Origin: Atopobium deltae
GTDB lineage: Bacteria; Actinomycetota; Coriobacteriia; Coriobacteriales; Atopobiaceae
Direction of reading: 5' to 3'
DNA: 64,000 nt
Assembly: GCF_001552785.1 (NCBI RefSeq)
Contig: NZ_KQ959484.1
Span: 1-64,000 of the forward strand
Positions 25,510 to 35,157 of this stretch are shown here, piece by piece. The position numbers were made by a program, and so were the translations under genes. Position 1 is the stretch's first letter, and each line of letters begins with the position of its first letter. The notes below the pieces were generated by a model that did no database searches, was not told the origin of the DNA, and saw only the letters and a list, made by a program, of their open reading frames with translations.

Positions 25510-28255
25510 CTTTGATCTTGGCTTGCGCCGCCGTCAAGCGCGCAATGGGCACGCGATACGGCGAGCAACTCACGTAGTCGACGCCGTCGTCGTAATACAT
25601 GTAAATGGACTCGGGATCGCCGCCCGTCTCGCCGCACACGCCGCAAACAATCTTCGGGTTGGAAGCATGCCCACCCTCGAGCGCAATCTTGACGAGCTTA
25701 TTGACACCCGTGTCGAGCGTTTCAAACGGATTGTATGCAAGGATCTTGCGGCGCAGGTAGGTGGGGATAAAGGCGCTTTCGACATCGTCGCGCGAAAAAC
25801 CAAAGGCTGTTTGTGTCAGGTCGTTGGTACCAAAACTGAAGAAGTCAGCATGTTTGGCAATCTCTTCGGCCTCAAGCGCTGCTCGTGGAAGCTCGATCAT
25901 GGTGCCAATGGGAATCGTTAAATCAAGGCTAAAGCGTGCTCCGATGTCGGCAATGAGGTTCTCGATCTGCTCACGCAGCTGCACCAGCTCTTCGGCGGTC
26001 GAAATAAGGGGCACCATAATTTCGGGCTGCGGATCCAGACCACGGCTGCGAAGCTCGGCAGTTGCGGTAGCAATAGCACGAACCTGCATATCAACGATGC
26101 CAGGATACAAAATGCCCAAGCGGCAGCCACGCAGACCCAGCATGGGGTTGGCCTCGCTCATCGCATCAATACGACGAAGCAAATCGCGCTTGGGCGCAAG
26201 CTCCTCCTTAGAGGCACCGCGCTCCTCCATGCGTGCAATGTCGCAGGCAAGCTCTCGAGGATCGTCCAAAAACTCATGCAGCGGCGGATCAAGCAAGCGT
26301 ACAATAACGGTCTTGCCATTCATGACCTCAAACATCTTGAGGAAGTCGCCCTTTTGTGCATCGAGCAGCTGCCCTAAGGCGTTTTCCTTCAAGCCCTCGC
26401 TTTCGGCCAAAATGAAGGACTGAATAATCTGCTTGCGTTCACCCAAAAACATGTGCTCGGTGCGGCACAAGCCAATGCCCTCAGCACCAAAATCGCGAGA
26501 GAGCTGCGCGTCGGCGGGGTTATCGGCATTTGCGCGAACACCAATATTGCGTCCGCGAGACGAATCCATGCAGATCTCGTCCGCCCAGCTCAAAATGGTC
26601 TCCAAATCGCCCGTCAAATCGGGACGTACCAGCGCAACGGCGCCGAGCACCACGCGGCCCGTCGTACCATCGATCGTGATGACATCGCCCTCATGCAGCA
26701 CCACCTTGGTGCCCGCCACACGAGCCTCTTTGCGCGTTGCATCAATCCTGAGCGCTTCAGCACCGCAAACACAGGGCGCACCCATACCGCGGGCGATAAC
26801 CGCAGCGTGGCTGGTCTTGCCGCCGTGGCTGGTCAGAATGCCTTCGGCTGCGACCATGCCTTTGAGGTCGTCGGGATTGGTTTCCCAACGAACCAAAATG
26901 CAGGGTCGCCCTTGCTCAGCGAGCTTCACTGCTTCATCTGACGAGAAGACCACCTCGCCCACGGCAGCACCAGGACTGGCATTAAGACCCGTTGCAAGCA
27001 CATCAAGCTTGGCCCTGGGATCGAGTTGCGGGTGCAAGAGCTGGTCGAGCTGGGCAGGGTCGACGCGCAAGATGGCCTCTTCTCGGGAGATGCGGTCTTC
27101 TTTTTCCATATCAAGTGCGACCTTTAAGGCCGATAAGGCCGTGCGCTTACCAACACGCGTCTGGAGCATCCACAATTTGCCCTGCTCAATCGTGAATTCG
27201 ATGTCCATCATGTCGCGGTAGTGATCTTCCAGCACCTCAAAAATGTGGAAGAGCTCTTTACCCGCCTTTTTGAGTGCGGGAACCTTCAACAGGTCAGCAA
27301 TGGGCTCGGTGTTGCGAATACCAGCAACAACGTCCTCGCCCTGGGCATTAATCAAAAAGTCACCATAGCGTTCGTTGGTGCCGTCGGCGGGATTGCGTGT
27401 AAAGGCAACGCCTGTGGCCGAAGTGTCCCCCTTGTTACCAAAGACCATGACCTGCACGTTGACCGCGGTGCCCAGGTCATCGGGAATTTTATTTTGTTTA
27501 CGGTACAAAATTGCGCGGGCATTATTCCAGCTGCCAAACACAGCCTCGATCGCGAGCCTGAGCTGCAGCTTTGGATCCTGTGGGAACGATACTTTGCCTG
27601 TGGCATCGGCAACCTCGGGATGCTTTTTGCCATCAACATGCTTCGCAAAAATCTCTTTAAACTCGCTTGCCAAGTCTTTGAGATCATCGGCAGACAAGTC
27701 CGTGTCGCTCTTGACACCCTTCGCGAGCTTGCGAGACGTAAGCGCATTCTCGAACAAATCGGCGTCCACACCCATCACGACATTGGAAAACATTTGAATA
27801 AAACGACGATACGAATCCCAACCAAAGCGGGCATTGTTGGTCTGGGCGATAAGACCTTCGACCGAGACATCGTTTAAGCCCAGATTTAATACGGTATCCA
27901 TCATACCTGGCATGGAGAAAGGAGCACCCGAACGAACGGATACCAGCAGGGGGTCATCTACGTCACCAAGCTTTTTACCCATGCGCTTCTCAAGATCTTC
28001 GCGCGCAGCATCAATCTCGTCCAAGACTGCTGAATCGTTCCAACGGTTACCTGCGGACGAAAACGCAACACAGGTCTGGCACGTGATCGAAAATCCTGGA
28101 GGAACAGGGAGGCCAATGCGCGCCATCTCGGCCAGGTTAGCACCCTTACCGCCAACAATAAATTTGGCTTCATCAACAGTTGCGCCTGCTGCTTCGGTCA
28201 CATCAGTGCCTGATGCGTCATTACCAAAACAATAGACATGCTTTGTGCCGGTCAT
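25484..28255 (-). CDS. ppdK: pyruvate, phosphate dikinase
   Basis: PPDK interconverts pyruvate, ATP and Pi with PEP, AMP and PPi. The 923-residue protein has the N-terminal ATP-grasp domain (FIVGGKGANLAEMARIG), the phosphohistidine domain with LTSHGGKTSHAAVIARGMG, and the C-terminal PEP/pyruvate barrel (GLCRTEHMFLGERK, SFGTNDLTQTAFGFSRDD, CGVCGETGGDP). The Thr next to the catalytic His is the target of the regulatory protein encoded just upstream. ATG 28255 follows AAGGAG. In an anaerobe it can run in either direction between glycolysis and PEP supply, and PEP also feeds the shikimate and PTS functions seen elsewhere in the window. Confidence 0.96.
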   Translation of the reverse strand: MTGTKHVYCFGNDASGTDVTEAAGATVDEAKFIVGGKGANLAEMARIGLPVPPGFSITCQTCVAFSSAGNRWNDSAVLDEIDAAREDLEKRMGKKLGDVDDPLLVSVRSGAPFSMPGMMDTVLNLGLNDVSVEGLIAQTNNARFGWDSYRRFIQMFSNVVMGVDADLFENALTSRKLAKGVKSDTDLSADDLKDLASEFKEIFAKHVDGKKHPEVADATGKVSFPQDPKLQLRLAIEAVFGSWNNARAILYRKQNKIPDDLGTAVNVQVMVFGNKGDTSATGVAFTRNPADGTNERYGDFLINAQGEDVVAGIRNTEPIADLLKVPALKKAGKELFHIFEVLEDHYRDMMDIEFTIEQGKLWMLQTRVGKRTALSALKVALDMEKEDRISREEAILRVDPAQLDQLLHPQLDPRAKLDVLATGLNASPGAAVGEVVFSSDEAVKLAEQGRPCILVRWETNPDDLKGMVAAEGILTSHGGKTSHAAVIARGMGAPCVCGAEALRIDATRKEARVAGTKVVLHEGDVITIDGTTGRVVLGAVALVRPDLTGDLETILSWADEICMDSSRGRNIGVRANADNPADAQLSRDFGAEGIGLCRTEHMFLGERKQIIQSFILAESEGLKENALGQLLDAQKGDFLKMFEVMNGKTVIVRLLDPPLHEFLDDPRELACDIARMEERGASKEELAPKRDLLRRIDAMSEANPMLGLRGCRLGILYPGIVDMQVRAIATATAELRSRGLDPQPEIMVPLISTAEELVQLREQIENLIADIGARFSLDLTIPIGTMIELPRAALEAEEIAKHADFFSFGTNDLTQTAFGFSRDDVESAFIPTYLRRKILAYNPFETLDTGVNKLVKIALEGGHASNPKIVCGVCGETGGDPESIYMYYDDGVDYVSCSPYRVPIARLTAAQAKIKANGGAQGR

Positions 28256-28501
28256 CTACACTCCTTGAGTCTTGTGCATACGACTGTATGCAACGTACCG
28301 AACAGAGGCTTTTTTGCACTGCGTTGTCGAGAAGACCGCCACCTCGAAAATCTGTCGAGAAGATCCTCGACGTGCAAACGCAATCAGCCTCCCTTTAATT
28401 TTGCAATACCGGTGCTGGTAAAAGTGTATAAACCGGTCGGAGGGGTATTTTTTCCGTAGACGGAAAAAGATAGCCAAATAAACACAAGGTCTTTATAGAA
28501 A
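28256..28501. other. intergenic region between ppsR and ppdK with two CGAGAAGNNC words
   Basis: No gene is visible. CGAGAAGACC (28328-28337) and CGAGAAGATC (28356-28365) lie in the same orientation 28 bases apart. An AT-rich palindrome TTTTTCCG-TAGA-CGGAAAAA sits at about 28449-28468. The ppdK promoter should lie here but I cannot define it. Confidence 0.6.
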
Positions 28502-28534
28502 AAGAAGAAGGTGTACAAATAACACCTTCTTCTT
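28502..28534 (-). terminator. Rho-independent terminator of ppsR
   Basis: AAGAAGAAGGTGT (28502-28514) pairs perfectly with ACACCTTCTTCTT (28522-28534) around a seven-base loop. On the minus strand the stem is followed by a T-run (28503-28497). It separates the regulator from ppdK, so the two are independently transcribed. Confidence 0.88.
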
Positions 28535-28603
28535 GCAGTTTTGATTGCGTTTTTGTGGACGCTTTGTGTTCGCGATCGCGACGCGTGGACGTGATCTTCT
28601 CGG

Positions 28604-29485
28604 CTACTTGCGCGCAGCGGCCTGACGAGACTTACGCAGCGACTCGATGTGCTCGATGATCTCGGAAGCGGTTTCCTCAACAGCTTTACCTGCGGTATTG
28701 ATGACGATGCAGCCGAGGCGCTTCATGAACTTGCGCGCGTCCTCCTGCTCCACATCGATTTCCTGCGGATCAGCGTAGGAGCCAGCGATGGCAAAGGCCG
28801 CGTCATCCGAAAGACGGCGCTGGCGAATGGCCGCGAGCACGTCGGTGGACGATACTAGGCCAAAGACGCGAGAAGGGCTTGCTTCCAGAAGTTCCACTGG
28901 GGGCTCGACGCCCAGCGCCAGAGGAACGTTGGCAACCTTAAAGCCCAAGAAAGCCAAATACATCGATAAGGGCGTCTTGGAGGTACGAGAAACACCAGTG
29001 AGAATGACATCGGCCTGGTTCAGATCCTGCGGATTACGACCGTCATCGTGCTCGACAAAGAATTCCATGGCTTCAACACGACGGAAGTAGCGATCATCGG
29101 TGTTGTGAATAACGCCAGGAATGTTTTTGGGCTCCTCGCCCGTCAAGCTGGACATAATGGTGATGGCAGGTCCCATCAAGTCGATGGAAGGAATACCACG
29201 ATGATCGAGTTCACGGCGCACATCAGCGCGTAAGCGCGCGTCGACAATGGTGTGAAACACGGCGGTCTTCTCGTTAGGATTTTCGAGATTGTCCAGGTAA
29301 TCGCGCACCTGCTCCAAACTCGAAACCTTGGCCAAGCGCTCGATGCGAATGGACTCGGATGGGAACTGGCAGGCGGCCGCGTTGACCACTTCGCTTGCGG
29401 TGTCGCCTAAGGAGTCGGACAGGATGTGCACAATGGGGATATCTTGTCCTGTCGTGTCATCGACCAAATCAAAATTTGCCTTCAC
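28604..29485 (-). CDS. ppsR: pyruvate, phosphate dikinase regulatory protein
   Basis: DUF299/PDRP-family bifunctional kinase-pyrophosphorylase that inactivates PPDK by ADP-dependent threonine phosphorylation and reactivates it with Pi. The family P-loop is ILTGVSRTSKTPLSMYLA, with HILSDSLGDTASEV at the N-terminus. ATG 29494 abuts AAAGGA, so GTG 29485 is the better-spaced start (293 residues). Location beside ppdK supports PPDK rather than PEP synthase as target. Confidence 0.93.
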   Translation of the reverse strand: MKANFDLVDDTTGQDIPIVHILSDSLGDTASEVVNAAACQFPSESIRIERLAKVSSLEQVRDYLDNLENPNEKTAVFHTIVDARLRADVRRELDHRGIPSIDLMGPAITIMSSLTGEEPKNIPGVIHNTDDRYFRRVEAMEFFVEHDDGRNPQDLNQADVILTGVSRTSKTPLSMYLAFLGFKVANVPLALGVEPPVELLEASPSRVFGLVSSTDVLAAIRQRRLSDDAAFAIAGSYADPQEIDVEQEDARKFMKRLGCIVINTAGKAVEETASEIIEHIESLRKSRQAAARK

Positions 29486-29526
29486 GTTACACATTCCTTT
29501 CTGTTGCGCTTCGTCGAGAAGGACGT

Positions 29527-31674
29527 CTAGCGCTTGTTTTTGCGATCGAGTGCTCCGATGTGAGCAACGTCAGAAAAAATACTACAGAATCGGTTGAGTA
29601 ATCTCAAACGATTGGTTCTTATCTTATCATCAGGGTCCATAACCATAATCTCATCAAAGAATCGATCGATGGGCTCTTTTAGCTGGGCCAAAGCGTGAAT
29701 GCTTGCGGCATAGTCATATGCAACAAGGCTTTCGTGCACCTGCGTGTCGACCGCGAGCATGCGATCGAGTAGGGCTTGCTCGGGTTCGGTGAGCAAGCTT
29801 GTGTCCACATCCAAACCAAGGTTTGCGTCTGCAAGGTGATCTGCACGCGTGTAGGCAGCTGCCAAGTCAAAAAAGAGCTCGGGCTGGTAGTTGCGCGCTT
29901 CGTCCAAGGCCTGCGTACGTGCCAAAAATTCGGATGGATTGATGACGCCTGTTGCGCTCACGGCTTCGACTGTGTCGGGAGCGGCGCCTTCGTCCTTTGC
30001 GATGGTTGCCAAGCGTCCCGCGATAAATTGCGCAATCTCGGTGCGAACCTCGTCTCGGGCGCGACCCAGCTCAAACGCAATCCCTTGCTGCGCCAGCGCA
30101 TCAAGACCGGCGTCGATAAGAGCAGCGGCATCGAGCTTCGGCAGCTCGCGCAAAATGGCAATGCAGCCCAATGCGGCGCGACGCTGCGCAAAGGGATCGG
30201 ATGAACCCGTCGGTGGCTCACCCACTGCAAACAAACTAACAATCGTGTCGAGTTTATCGGCAAGGGCCACAAGCTGGCCATACAGGTTGGCAGGAATCGC
30301 ATCGCCTGCAAAACGAGGGCGATAGTGCTGGGCAATCGCAGCACTGACCTCAGAATCTTCTCCCTGCGCACCCGCGTAGTAACCACCCATAACGCCTTGC
30401 TGCGAGGTAAACTCCACAACGGCCTGGCTGACAAGGTCGGCCTTGGCCAAGTGCGCTGCACGAAGCGCGAGTTTTGTTTGAGCGCCGTCAAGCTCGAGCT
30501 GCGTTGCGGCAGCACCGACGAGCGCTTCAATACGCGTGACCTTTTGCAACATAGTACCAAGCTTTTTTTGGAAGACGACGCGGTCAAGGCGCTGCACAAA
30601 CTCGTCGAGCGGCACCTTCATGTCCGACTCGTAGAAGAATTTCGCGTCCTCCAGACGCGCACGCACAACACGCTCGTTGCCATTCACGATGGTCTTCTCG
30701 CACGCGGGGTCACCATTCGAGACAATGACAAATTCGCGCGTCAGCTTGCCATCCTTATCGTAGGTAGGAAAATAGCGCTGATTCGAGAGCATCGACTCAC
30801 AAATAATTTCGTGCGGGACGGCCAAAAACTCCTCGTCAAAGGTGCCGACCATTACGGTGGGCCACTCACAAAGGTTGACGACTTCGTCAAAAATTTTGGC
30901 GGGTGTGTCAACACGGGCGCCTGGGCGGGTCTGCTCGATCTCGGCAATTTGCGCGCGGATGGCCTCGCGACGCGCCTCGGCGCTCAGAACATGCGCCTGC
31001 TTGAGGACCGATTCATAGACCACGGGCGAGCTCACCTCATAGACGCCATTGGACAGCACGCGATGGCCACGCGTCGTGGGAGCCGAAATAACGTCGGCAT
31101 AGCGCACCTCGACGGGCGTGGTGCCAAACAGCGCACAAATCCAACGGATAGGGCGCACAAAAGTTTCGGTGGCACTCCCCCAGCGCTGGCTGCGATAATT
31201 GGGCCATTCAATGCTGGCAATAAGATCGTGCGAAAGTGCAGATAAAATCGGCAAGGCATCGCGCGACGCAACAAATACCTCGGCAAACACATACTCGCGT
31301 CCGTCGCTATCCGTTTTGCGCACGAGCCGCGAGGCATCAAGGCCGCATTTACGTGCAAAACCCTCGGCCGCGCGGGTGGGTGCACCATTGTCGTCAAAGG
31401 CAATTGAAGCAGCGGGTCCACGCTTCGAAGAGTGAATCTCATCGGTTTTACTCGCTACAGCATCGACAATGATCGCAAGGCGGCGCGGCGAGCTGATGAC
31501 GCGCATCGCGCCATGCGCAAGTCCTGCTGTGTCCAAGGCTTGCTTTGCAAGTTTAGGAAGCTGCTTTGCGGCGTTAATCAGCGGCGCAGAAGGCATTTCC
31601 TCGGTGCCAATTTCCAGCAAAAAATCCTGAGCTGCGGTGGGTTGTGTTTCGATAGGAGCGGTGATCGCTTTCAT
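29527..31674 (-). CDS. glyS: glycyl-tRNA synthetase beta subunit
   Basis: Beta subunit of the heterotetrameric (alpha2beta2) bacterial GlyRS, which provides tRNA recognition. The N-terminal FLLEIGTEEMPSAP and the internal KRGPAA and HRVLSN segments are typical; the C-terminal DALR-type anticodon domain is present. 715 residues. ATG 31674 has GGGAG upstream, five bases after the glyQ stop. Confidence 0.95.
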   Translation of the reverse strand: MKAITAPIETQPTAAQDFLLEIGTEEMPSAPLINAAKQLPKLAKQALDTAGLAHGAMRVISSPRRLAIIVDAVASKTDEIHSSKRGPAASIAFDDNGAPTRAAEGFARKCGLDASRLVRKTDSDGREYVFAEVFVASRDALPILSALSHDLIASIEWPNYRSQRWGSATETFVRPIRWICALFGTTPVEVRYADVISAPTTRGHRVLSNGVYEVSSPVVYESVLKQAHVLSAEARREAIRAQIAEIEQTRPGARVDTPAKIFDEVVNLCEWPTVMVGTFDEEFLAVPHEIICESMLSNQRYFPTYDKDGKLTREFVIVSNGDPACEKTIVNGNERVVRARLEDAKFFYESDMKVPLDEFVQRLDRVVFQKKLGTMLQKVTRIEALVGAAATQLELDGAQTKLALRAAHLAKADLVSQAVVEFTSQQGVMGGYYAGAQGEDSEVSAAIAQHYRPRFAGDAIPANLYGQLVALADKLDTIVSLFAVGEPPTGSSDPFAQRRAALGCIAILRELPKLDAAALIDAGLDALAQQGIAFELGRARDEVRTEIAQFIAGRLATIAKDEGAAPDTVEAVSATGVINPSEFLARTQALDEARNYQPELFFDLAAAYTRADHLADANLGLDVDTSLLTEPEQALLDRMLAVDTQVHESLVAYDYAASIHALAQLKEPIDRFFDEIMVMDPDDKIRTNRLRLLNRFCSIFSDVAHIGALDRKNKR

Positions 31675-31678
31675 AACT

Positions 31679-32557
31679 TTATCTCCCTGCTACTTCTGCT
31701 AAATACGACTCACAACAAAGCTTCGCAAGCGTGCGAACACGCAAAATGTAATTCGCGCGCTCGGTGGCCGAAATGGCACCGCGTGCGTCCAAAATATTAA
31801 AGGCATGGCTGCACTTCATGACACAGTCATAGCCAACTAGGGGAAGCTTTTTGTCAAGGCAGGCATGACATTCCTGCTCGTACTCATCAAATTTGCGGCG
31901 CATCATGTCGATGTTGGCAAGCTCAAAATTGTAGGTCGAAAACTCGCGCTCGTTTTCCAAGAACACGTCACCGTAGTGCATGGGCGTGCCGTCGGGCAAA
32001 TAACTCCACACAATGTCATAGACCGAGTTGACGCCCTGCGCGTACATGGCAATGCGCTCCAAACCGTAGGTTATCTCGACAGGAACGGGATTGACTTCAA
32101 TGCCGCCAACCTGCTGAAAGTACGTAAATTGCGTAACTTCCATACCGTCCATCCAGACTTCCCAGCCAAGACCCCAAGCACCCAGCGTGGGGCTCTCCCA
32201 GTCGTCCTCAACGAAGCGCACATCATGCTTGACAGGATCCAGCCCAATTGCCTTGAGCGAGTCCAGATACAGATCTTGCGCGTTAGTCGGCGAAGGCTTA
32301 ATAATCACCTGGAATTGATAATAATGCTGCATGCGATTGGGGTTCTCGCCATAGCGACCATCCGCCGGACGACGACAAGGCTGGGGGTACGCGCAACGCC
32401 ACGCGGACGGTCCCAGCGAGCGAAGCAAAGTGGCGGTGTGGAAGGTACCTGCGCCAACTTCGCTATCGTAGGGCTGGATAAGCGTACAACCCTGCTGCGC
32501 CCAATACTGTTGGAGCTCCAAGATCATATCTTGGAACGTAAGCGCTCGTGTGCTCAT
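31679..32557 (-). CDS. glyQ: glycyl-tRNA synthetase alpha subunit
   Basis: Catalytic alpha subunit of class II GlyRS. Family segments are [31 protein letters not shown] and [20 protein letters not shown] start at ATG 32557 (MSTRALTF), which has GGAAGAGG upstream; the longer frame begins in low-complexity sequence. 292 residues. The spacer to lepB contains CGAGAAGGGC (32615-32624) and a repeated GTTCGGTCG. Confidence 0.95.
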   Translation of the reverse strand: MSTRALTFQDMILELQQYWAQQGCTLIQPYDSEVGAGTFHTATLLRSLGPSAWRCAYPQPCRRPADGRYGENPNRMQHYYQFQVIIKPSPTNAQDLYLDSLKAIGLDPVKHDVRFVEDDWESPTLGAWGLGWEVWMDGMEVTQFTYFQQVGGIEVNPVPVEITYGLERIAMYAQGVNSVYDIVWSYLPDGTPMHYGDVFLENEREFSTYNFELANIDMMRRKFDEYEQECHACLDKKLPLVGYDCVMKCSHAFNILDARGAISATERANYILRVRTLAKLCCESYLAEVAGR

Positions 32558-32638
32558 ATTCGTAGTACCTCTTCCTGTCGTTTGTTTGGTTGGTCGTTTT
32601 GTTCGGTCGGTTGCCGAGAAGGGCAATGTTCGGTCGTT

Positions 32639-33613
32639 TTAAAGGGGCATCGCGTCATGAAGCGGCCAGTAAATGCACAGAACGCGCGAGGTAATGCTTT
32701 GCGTCGGCACCGCCCCAAAATACCGAGAATCCAGCGAGTTCGTGCGATTATCGCCCATAACCCACACGTGATCCTTCGGCACCTTATACGGATACGTGAT
32801 TCCACCAGGCACGATGCTTTGATTTAACGGATACGATTCTTTTCCAGAAGTATACGGCTCATCAAGGGGTTTGCCATCGACGTAGACTTTCCCGTCGATA
32901 AGATCGACCGTTTGACCCTCGGTTGCAATCACGCGCTTCACCAAAATCGTTGAAGCGTCTTCGAGGCTCTTGAAGGTTACTACGTCACCTTTATGGGGTT
33001 TTGTGAAGCGGTAACTCACTTTTTCGCCAAGAAGGCGATCACCAAGTTGGATGGTCTGCAGCATTGATCCCGAAGGCACGATAAAGACTTCGGCAACAAA
33101 CATGCGGATAAACAGTGCTAAAAGCACAGCGCCGATAATTACCGCAGCAGTATGCAAAATTTGTCCAGTGCGCTTGTTTGGCTGCGCTTGTGCGGTGGGT
33201 GCGTCAGCGGCGGTGGCGCGCATGGTGGCTCCAGTAGCAGCGGTAGCACCGTCGGAAGCATCGTCCCACGCGTTATCCAATGCAACACCTGGCTTTAAGT
33301 GCGCAGGCCTATATCGCTTTGGCGCGACCGCATCGGCAGTATCGACGTCGGGAACGTCAGCGTTAACAGTGGGTGTGCCAGCGTTGACAGCACCCTCGCT
33401 GGTGGAAGCCAAGGCGTCAGCGCCAACGGTAGCAGCAGTGACGTCAGTCGCAGGAACAGAGTCATCAGTTCCGCCGTCGGCAGTAAAGACCGAAACAGCC
33501 GTGCTGCTCGAAACATCCTCAGGACGCGGAATGCGCTGCGACATCGAGGCATTTCTGTGCGCCGAAATACCGGGTTTATGCATATATGTATCGTGGCTAT
33601 CGTGGTCGGTCAT
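32639..33613 (-). CDS. lepB: signal peptidase I with long N-terminal region
   Basis: Membrane serine protease that removes signal peptides. One membrane helix (about 152-172) is followed by the catalytic Ser in PSGSMLQTI, the catalytic Lys in LVKRVIA and the box GDNRTNSLDSR. The first 150 residues are a cytoplasmic Ala/Asp/Thr/Val-rich low-complexity region, far longer than usual. ATG 33613 follows GAGGA and sits just after the trmD stop. Membership in the trmD-lepB neighbourhood is common in Gram-positive bacteria. Confidence 0.93.
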   Translation of the reverse strand: MTDHDSHDTYMHKPGISAHRNASMSQRIPRPEDVSSSTAVSVFTADGGTDDSVPATDVTAATVGADALASTSEGAVNAGTPTVNADVPDVDTADAVAPKRYRPAHLKPGVALDNAWDDASDGATAATGATMRATAADAPTAQAQPNKRTGQILHTAAVIIGAVLLALFIRMFVAEVFIVPSGSMLQTIQLGDRLLGEKVSYRFTKPHKGDVVTFKSLEDASTILVKRVIATEGQTVDLIDGKVYVDGKPLDEPYTSGKESYPLNQSIVPGGITYPYKVPKDHVWVMGDNRTNSLDSRYFGAVPTQSITSRVLCIYWPLHDAMPL

Positions 33614-33615
33614 TG

Positions 33616-34476
33616 CTATTCCTCATGGGTATCGTGCTGTGAGAGCCGCTCGTTTGCCGCGAATTTCTCGGAGACAAACACGGGCTTCTCGTCCTCGCCG
33701 AACCTCTCATCCTGCGCAAGTTTGTCGAGAAACTCGAGCTGCTCATCAGATAGTGTAAGGCCTTCAAGCAGATCAGGTCGACGCAAAGCGGTACGCTTAA
33801 GAGCATTTTCACATCTCCAGGTGCGAATTTTTGCGTGGTCGCCCGAAAGAAGCACGTCGGGAACGTCGAGGCCGCAATACGATGCGGGGCGGGTATATTG
33901 TTCGTATTCGAGAAGACCGTACGAAAATGACTCGTCTTGCGCGCTGGCTTGGTCACCCAAAGCACCAGGTAGCAGGCGTACAAGCGCGTCCACTACCACC
34001 ATCGTCGCAAGCTCGCCGCCTGTTAAGATGTAGTCACCAAGCGACAGCTCTTCGTCTGCGAGCGTATAGGCGCGTTGGTCAATTCCCTCGTAACGGCCAC
34101 AGACAAAAATTACATGCTCATGCTGGATGAGGCGTTCGGCAACCTTTTGGGTGAAGGGTGTTCCGGCAGGCGTGAAAAAAATCACGTATGGTTTTTGCTC
34201 GGACCCGGTCGATGTCTGCGGGGACGAAGACCGCTCTGTGCCTTGCGTCAAATCATCCAGCGCTTCAAAAATGGGAGCGGGCTTCATAAGCATGCCAGCG
34301 CCGCCACCAAAGGGCGCATCATCAACACTGCGATGCCGATCATGCGTCCAGTTGCGCAAGTCATGAGCAGTAAAGGAAAAAAGTCCACGCTCCTGTGCTT
34401 TACCCAGGATGGACGTCGAAAAATAGCTTTCAAAGACTTCGGGAAATACCGAAAGTGCTTCATAGCGAGGTTTCAT
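33616..34476 (-). CDS. trmD: tRNA (guanine-N1-)-methyltransferase
   Basis: TrmD forms m1G37 in tRNAs and prevents frameshifting. The SPOUT trefoil-knot motif CGRYEGIDQR and GDYILTGGELA are intact. ATG 34476 is preferred (AAGGA eight bases upstream) over GTG 34482. 286 residues; the C-terminus is a little extended with charged residues. It follows rimM as in the standard rpsP-khpA-rimM-trmD order. Confidence 0.95.
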   Translation of the reverse strand: MKPRYEALSVFPEVFESYFSTSILGKAQERGLFSFTAHDLRNWTHDRHRSVDDAPFGGGAGMLMKPAPIFEALDDLTQGTERSSSPQTSTGSEQKPYVIFFTPAGTPFTQKVAERLIQHEHVIFVCGRYEGIDQRAYTLADEELSLGDYILTGGELATMVVVDALVRLLPGALGDQASAQDESFSYGLLEYEQYTRPASYCGLDVPDVLLSGDHAKIRTWRCENALKRTALRRPDLLEGLTLSDEQLEFLDKLAQDERFGEDEKPVFVSEKFAANERLSQHDTHEE

Positions 34477-34530
34477 GACCACATTCCTTCAATACCCAAC
34501 AACTCTCAACGACTGCTGCGTGCGTGCCGT

Positions 34531-35148
34531 CTAGTGCTTCTCACCTTCGTCGGGCTTCTCGATAAGCCCAGTGGGAGTGCACACACGAATACTGCCAGCC
34601 TCGTCAAATCCTTCGATGAATTCGTCGACCGCAGGAAGCAAAATTTCACCATAGCGACCCTGGATAACCCATACGTTTTGCGTGGGGCCAAACAAAATGT
34701 CATCGATGGTACCAAGCTCGCCATAGTTTGCATCAATGACACGAGTTCCGATAAGATCGGCGGCGTTGTAACGCACCACGTCTTCAGGAAGCGCGTGTGT
34801 GGGAACGCAGATAGTTTTTCCCACTAAGGTTTGCGCCTGATTCATGGTGGTCACTTCGTTAAAGCTGACTACCACACCCGACCTTGCGTGAAACGCATCG
34901 TGAGCGGTGGCACCAACAGCGGCGGAAGCATCATTATGAGCGTCATCGTGGGCATCATTATGAGCGTCGTCGCCTTGGATGGCCTTAACCGTAAACCATC
35001 TATGTCCCGTAAGCTCAGGTGGCAAAATACACACGCGCATATGTTGCGCTAAAAGAAAAGGAAGGTTATTCGTAGTTGCTACGACAACCTCCCCTTTGCT
35101 TCCATATGTTTTTGCTACGCGGGCTACTGCAGTAAGCTCTTCAAACAA
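34531..35148 (-). CDS. rimM: ribosome maturation factor RimM
   Basis: RimM helps assemble the 30S head and binds S19. The N-terminal barrel (VARVAKTYGSKGEVVV) and C-terminal PRC-barrel (LIGTRVIDANYGELGTIDDI) are present. Between beta strands of the N-terminal domain is an Asp/His/Ala/Asn repeat (DDAHNDAHDDAHNDA) of about 25 residues, encoded by a tandem GCATCATTATGAGCGTC-type DNA repeat. TTG 35148 is the start, with AAGG upstream. 205 residues, about 30 longer than usual. Confidence 0.92.
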   Translation of the reverse strand: MFEELTAVARVAKTYGSKGEVVVATTNNLPFLLAQHMRVCILPPELTGHRWFTVKAIQGDDAHNDAHDDAHNDASAAVGATAHDAFHARSGVVVSFNEVTTMNQAQTLVGKTICVPTHALPEDVVRYNAADLIGTRVIDANYGELGTIDDILFGPTQNVWVIQGRYGEILLPAVDEFIEGFDEAGSIRVCTPTGLIEKPDEGEKH

Positions 35149-35157
35149 AACAATGCC

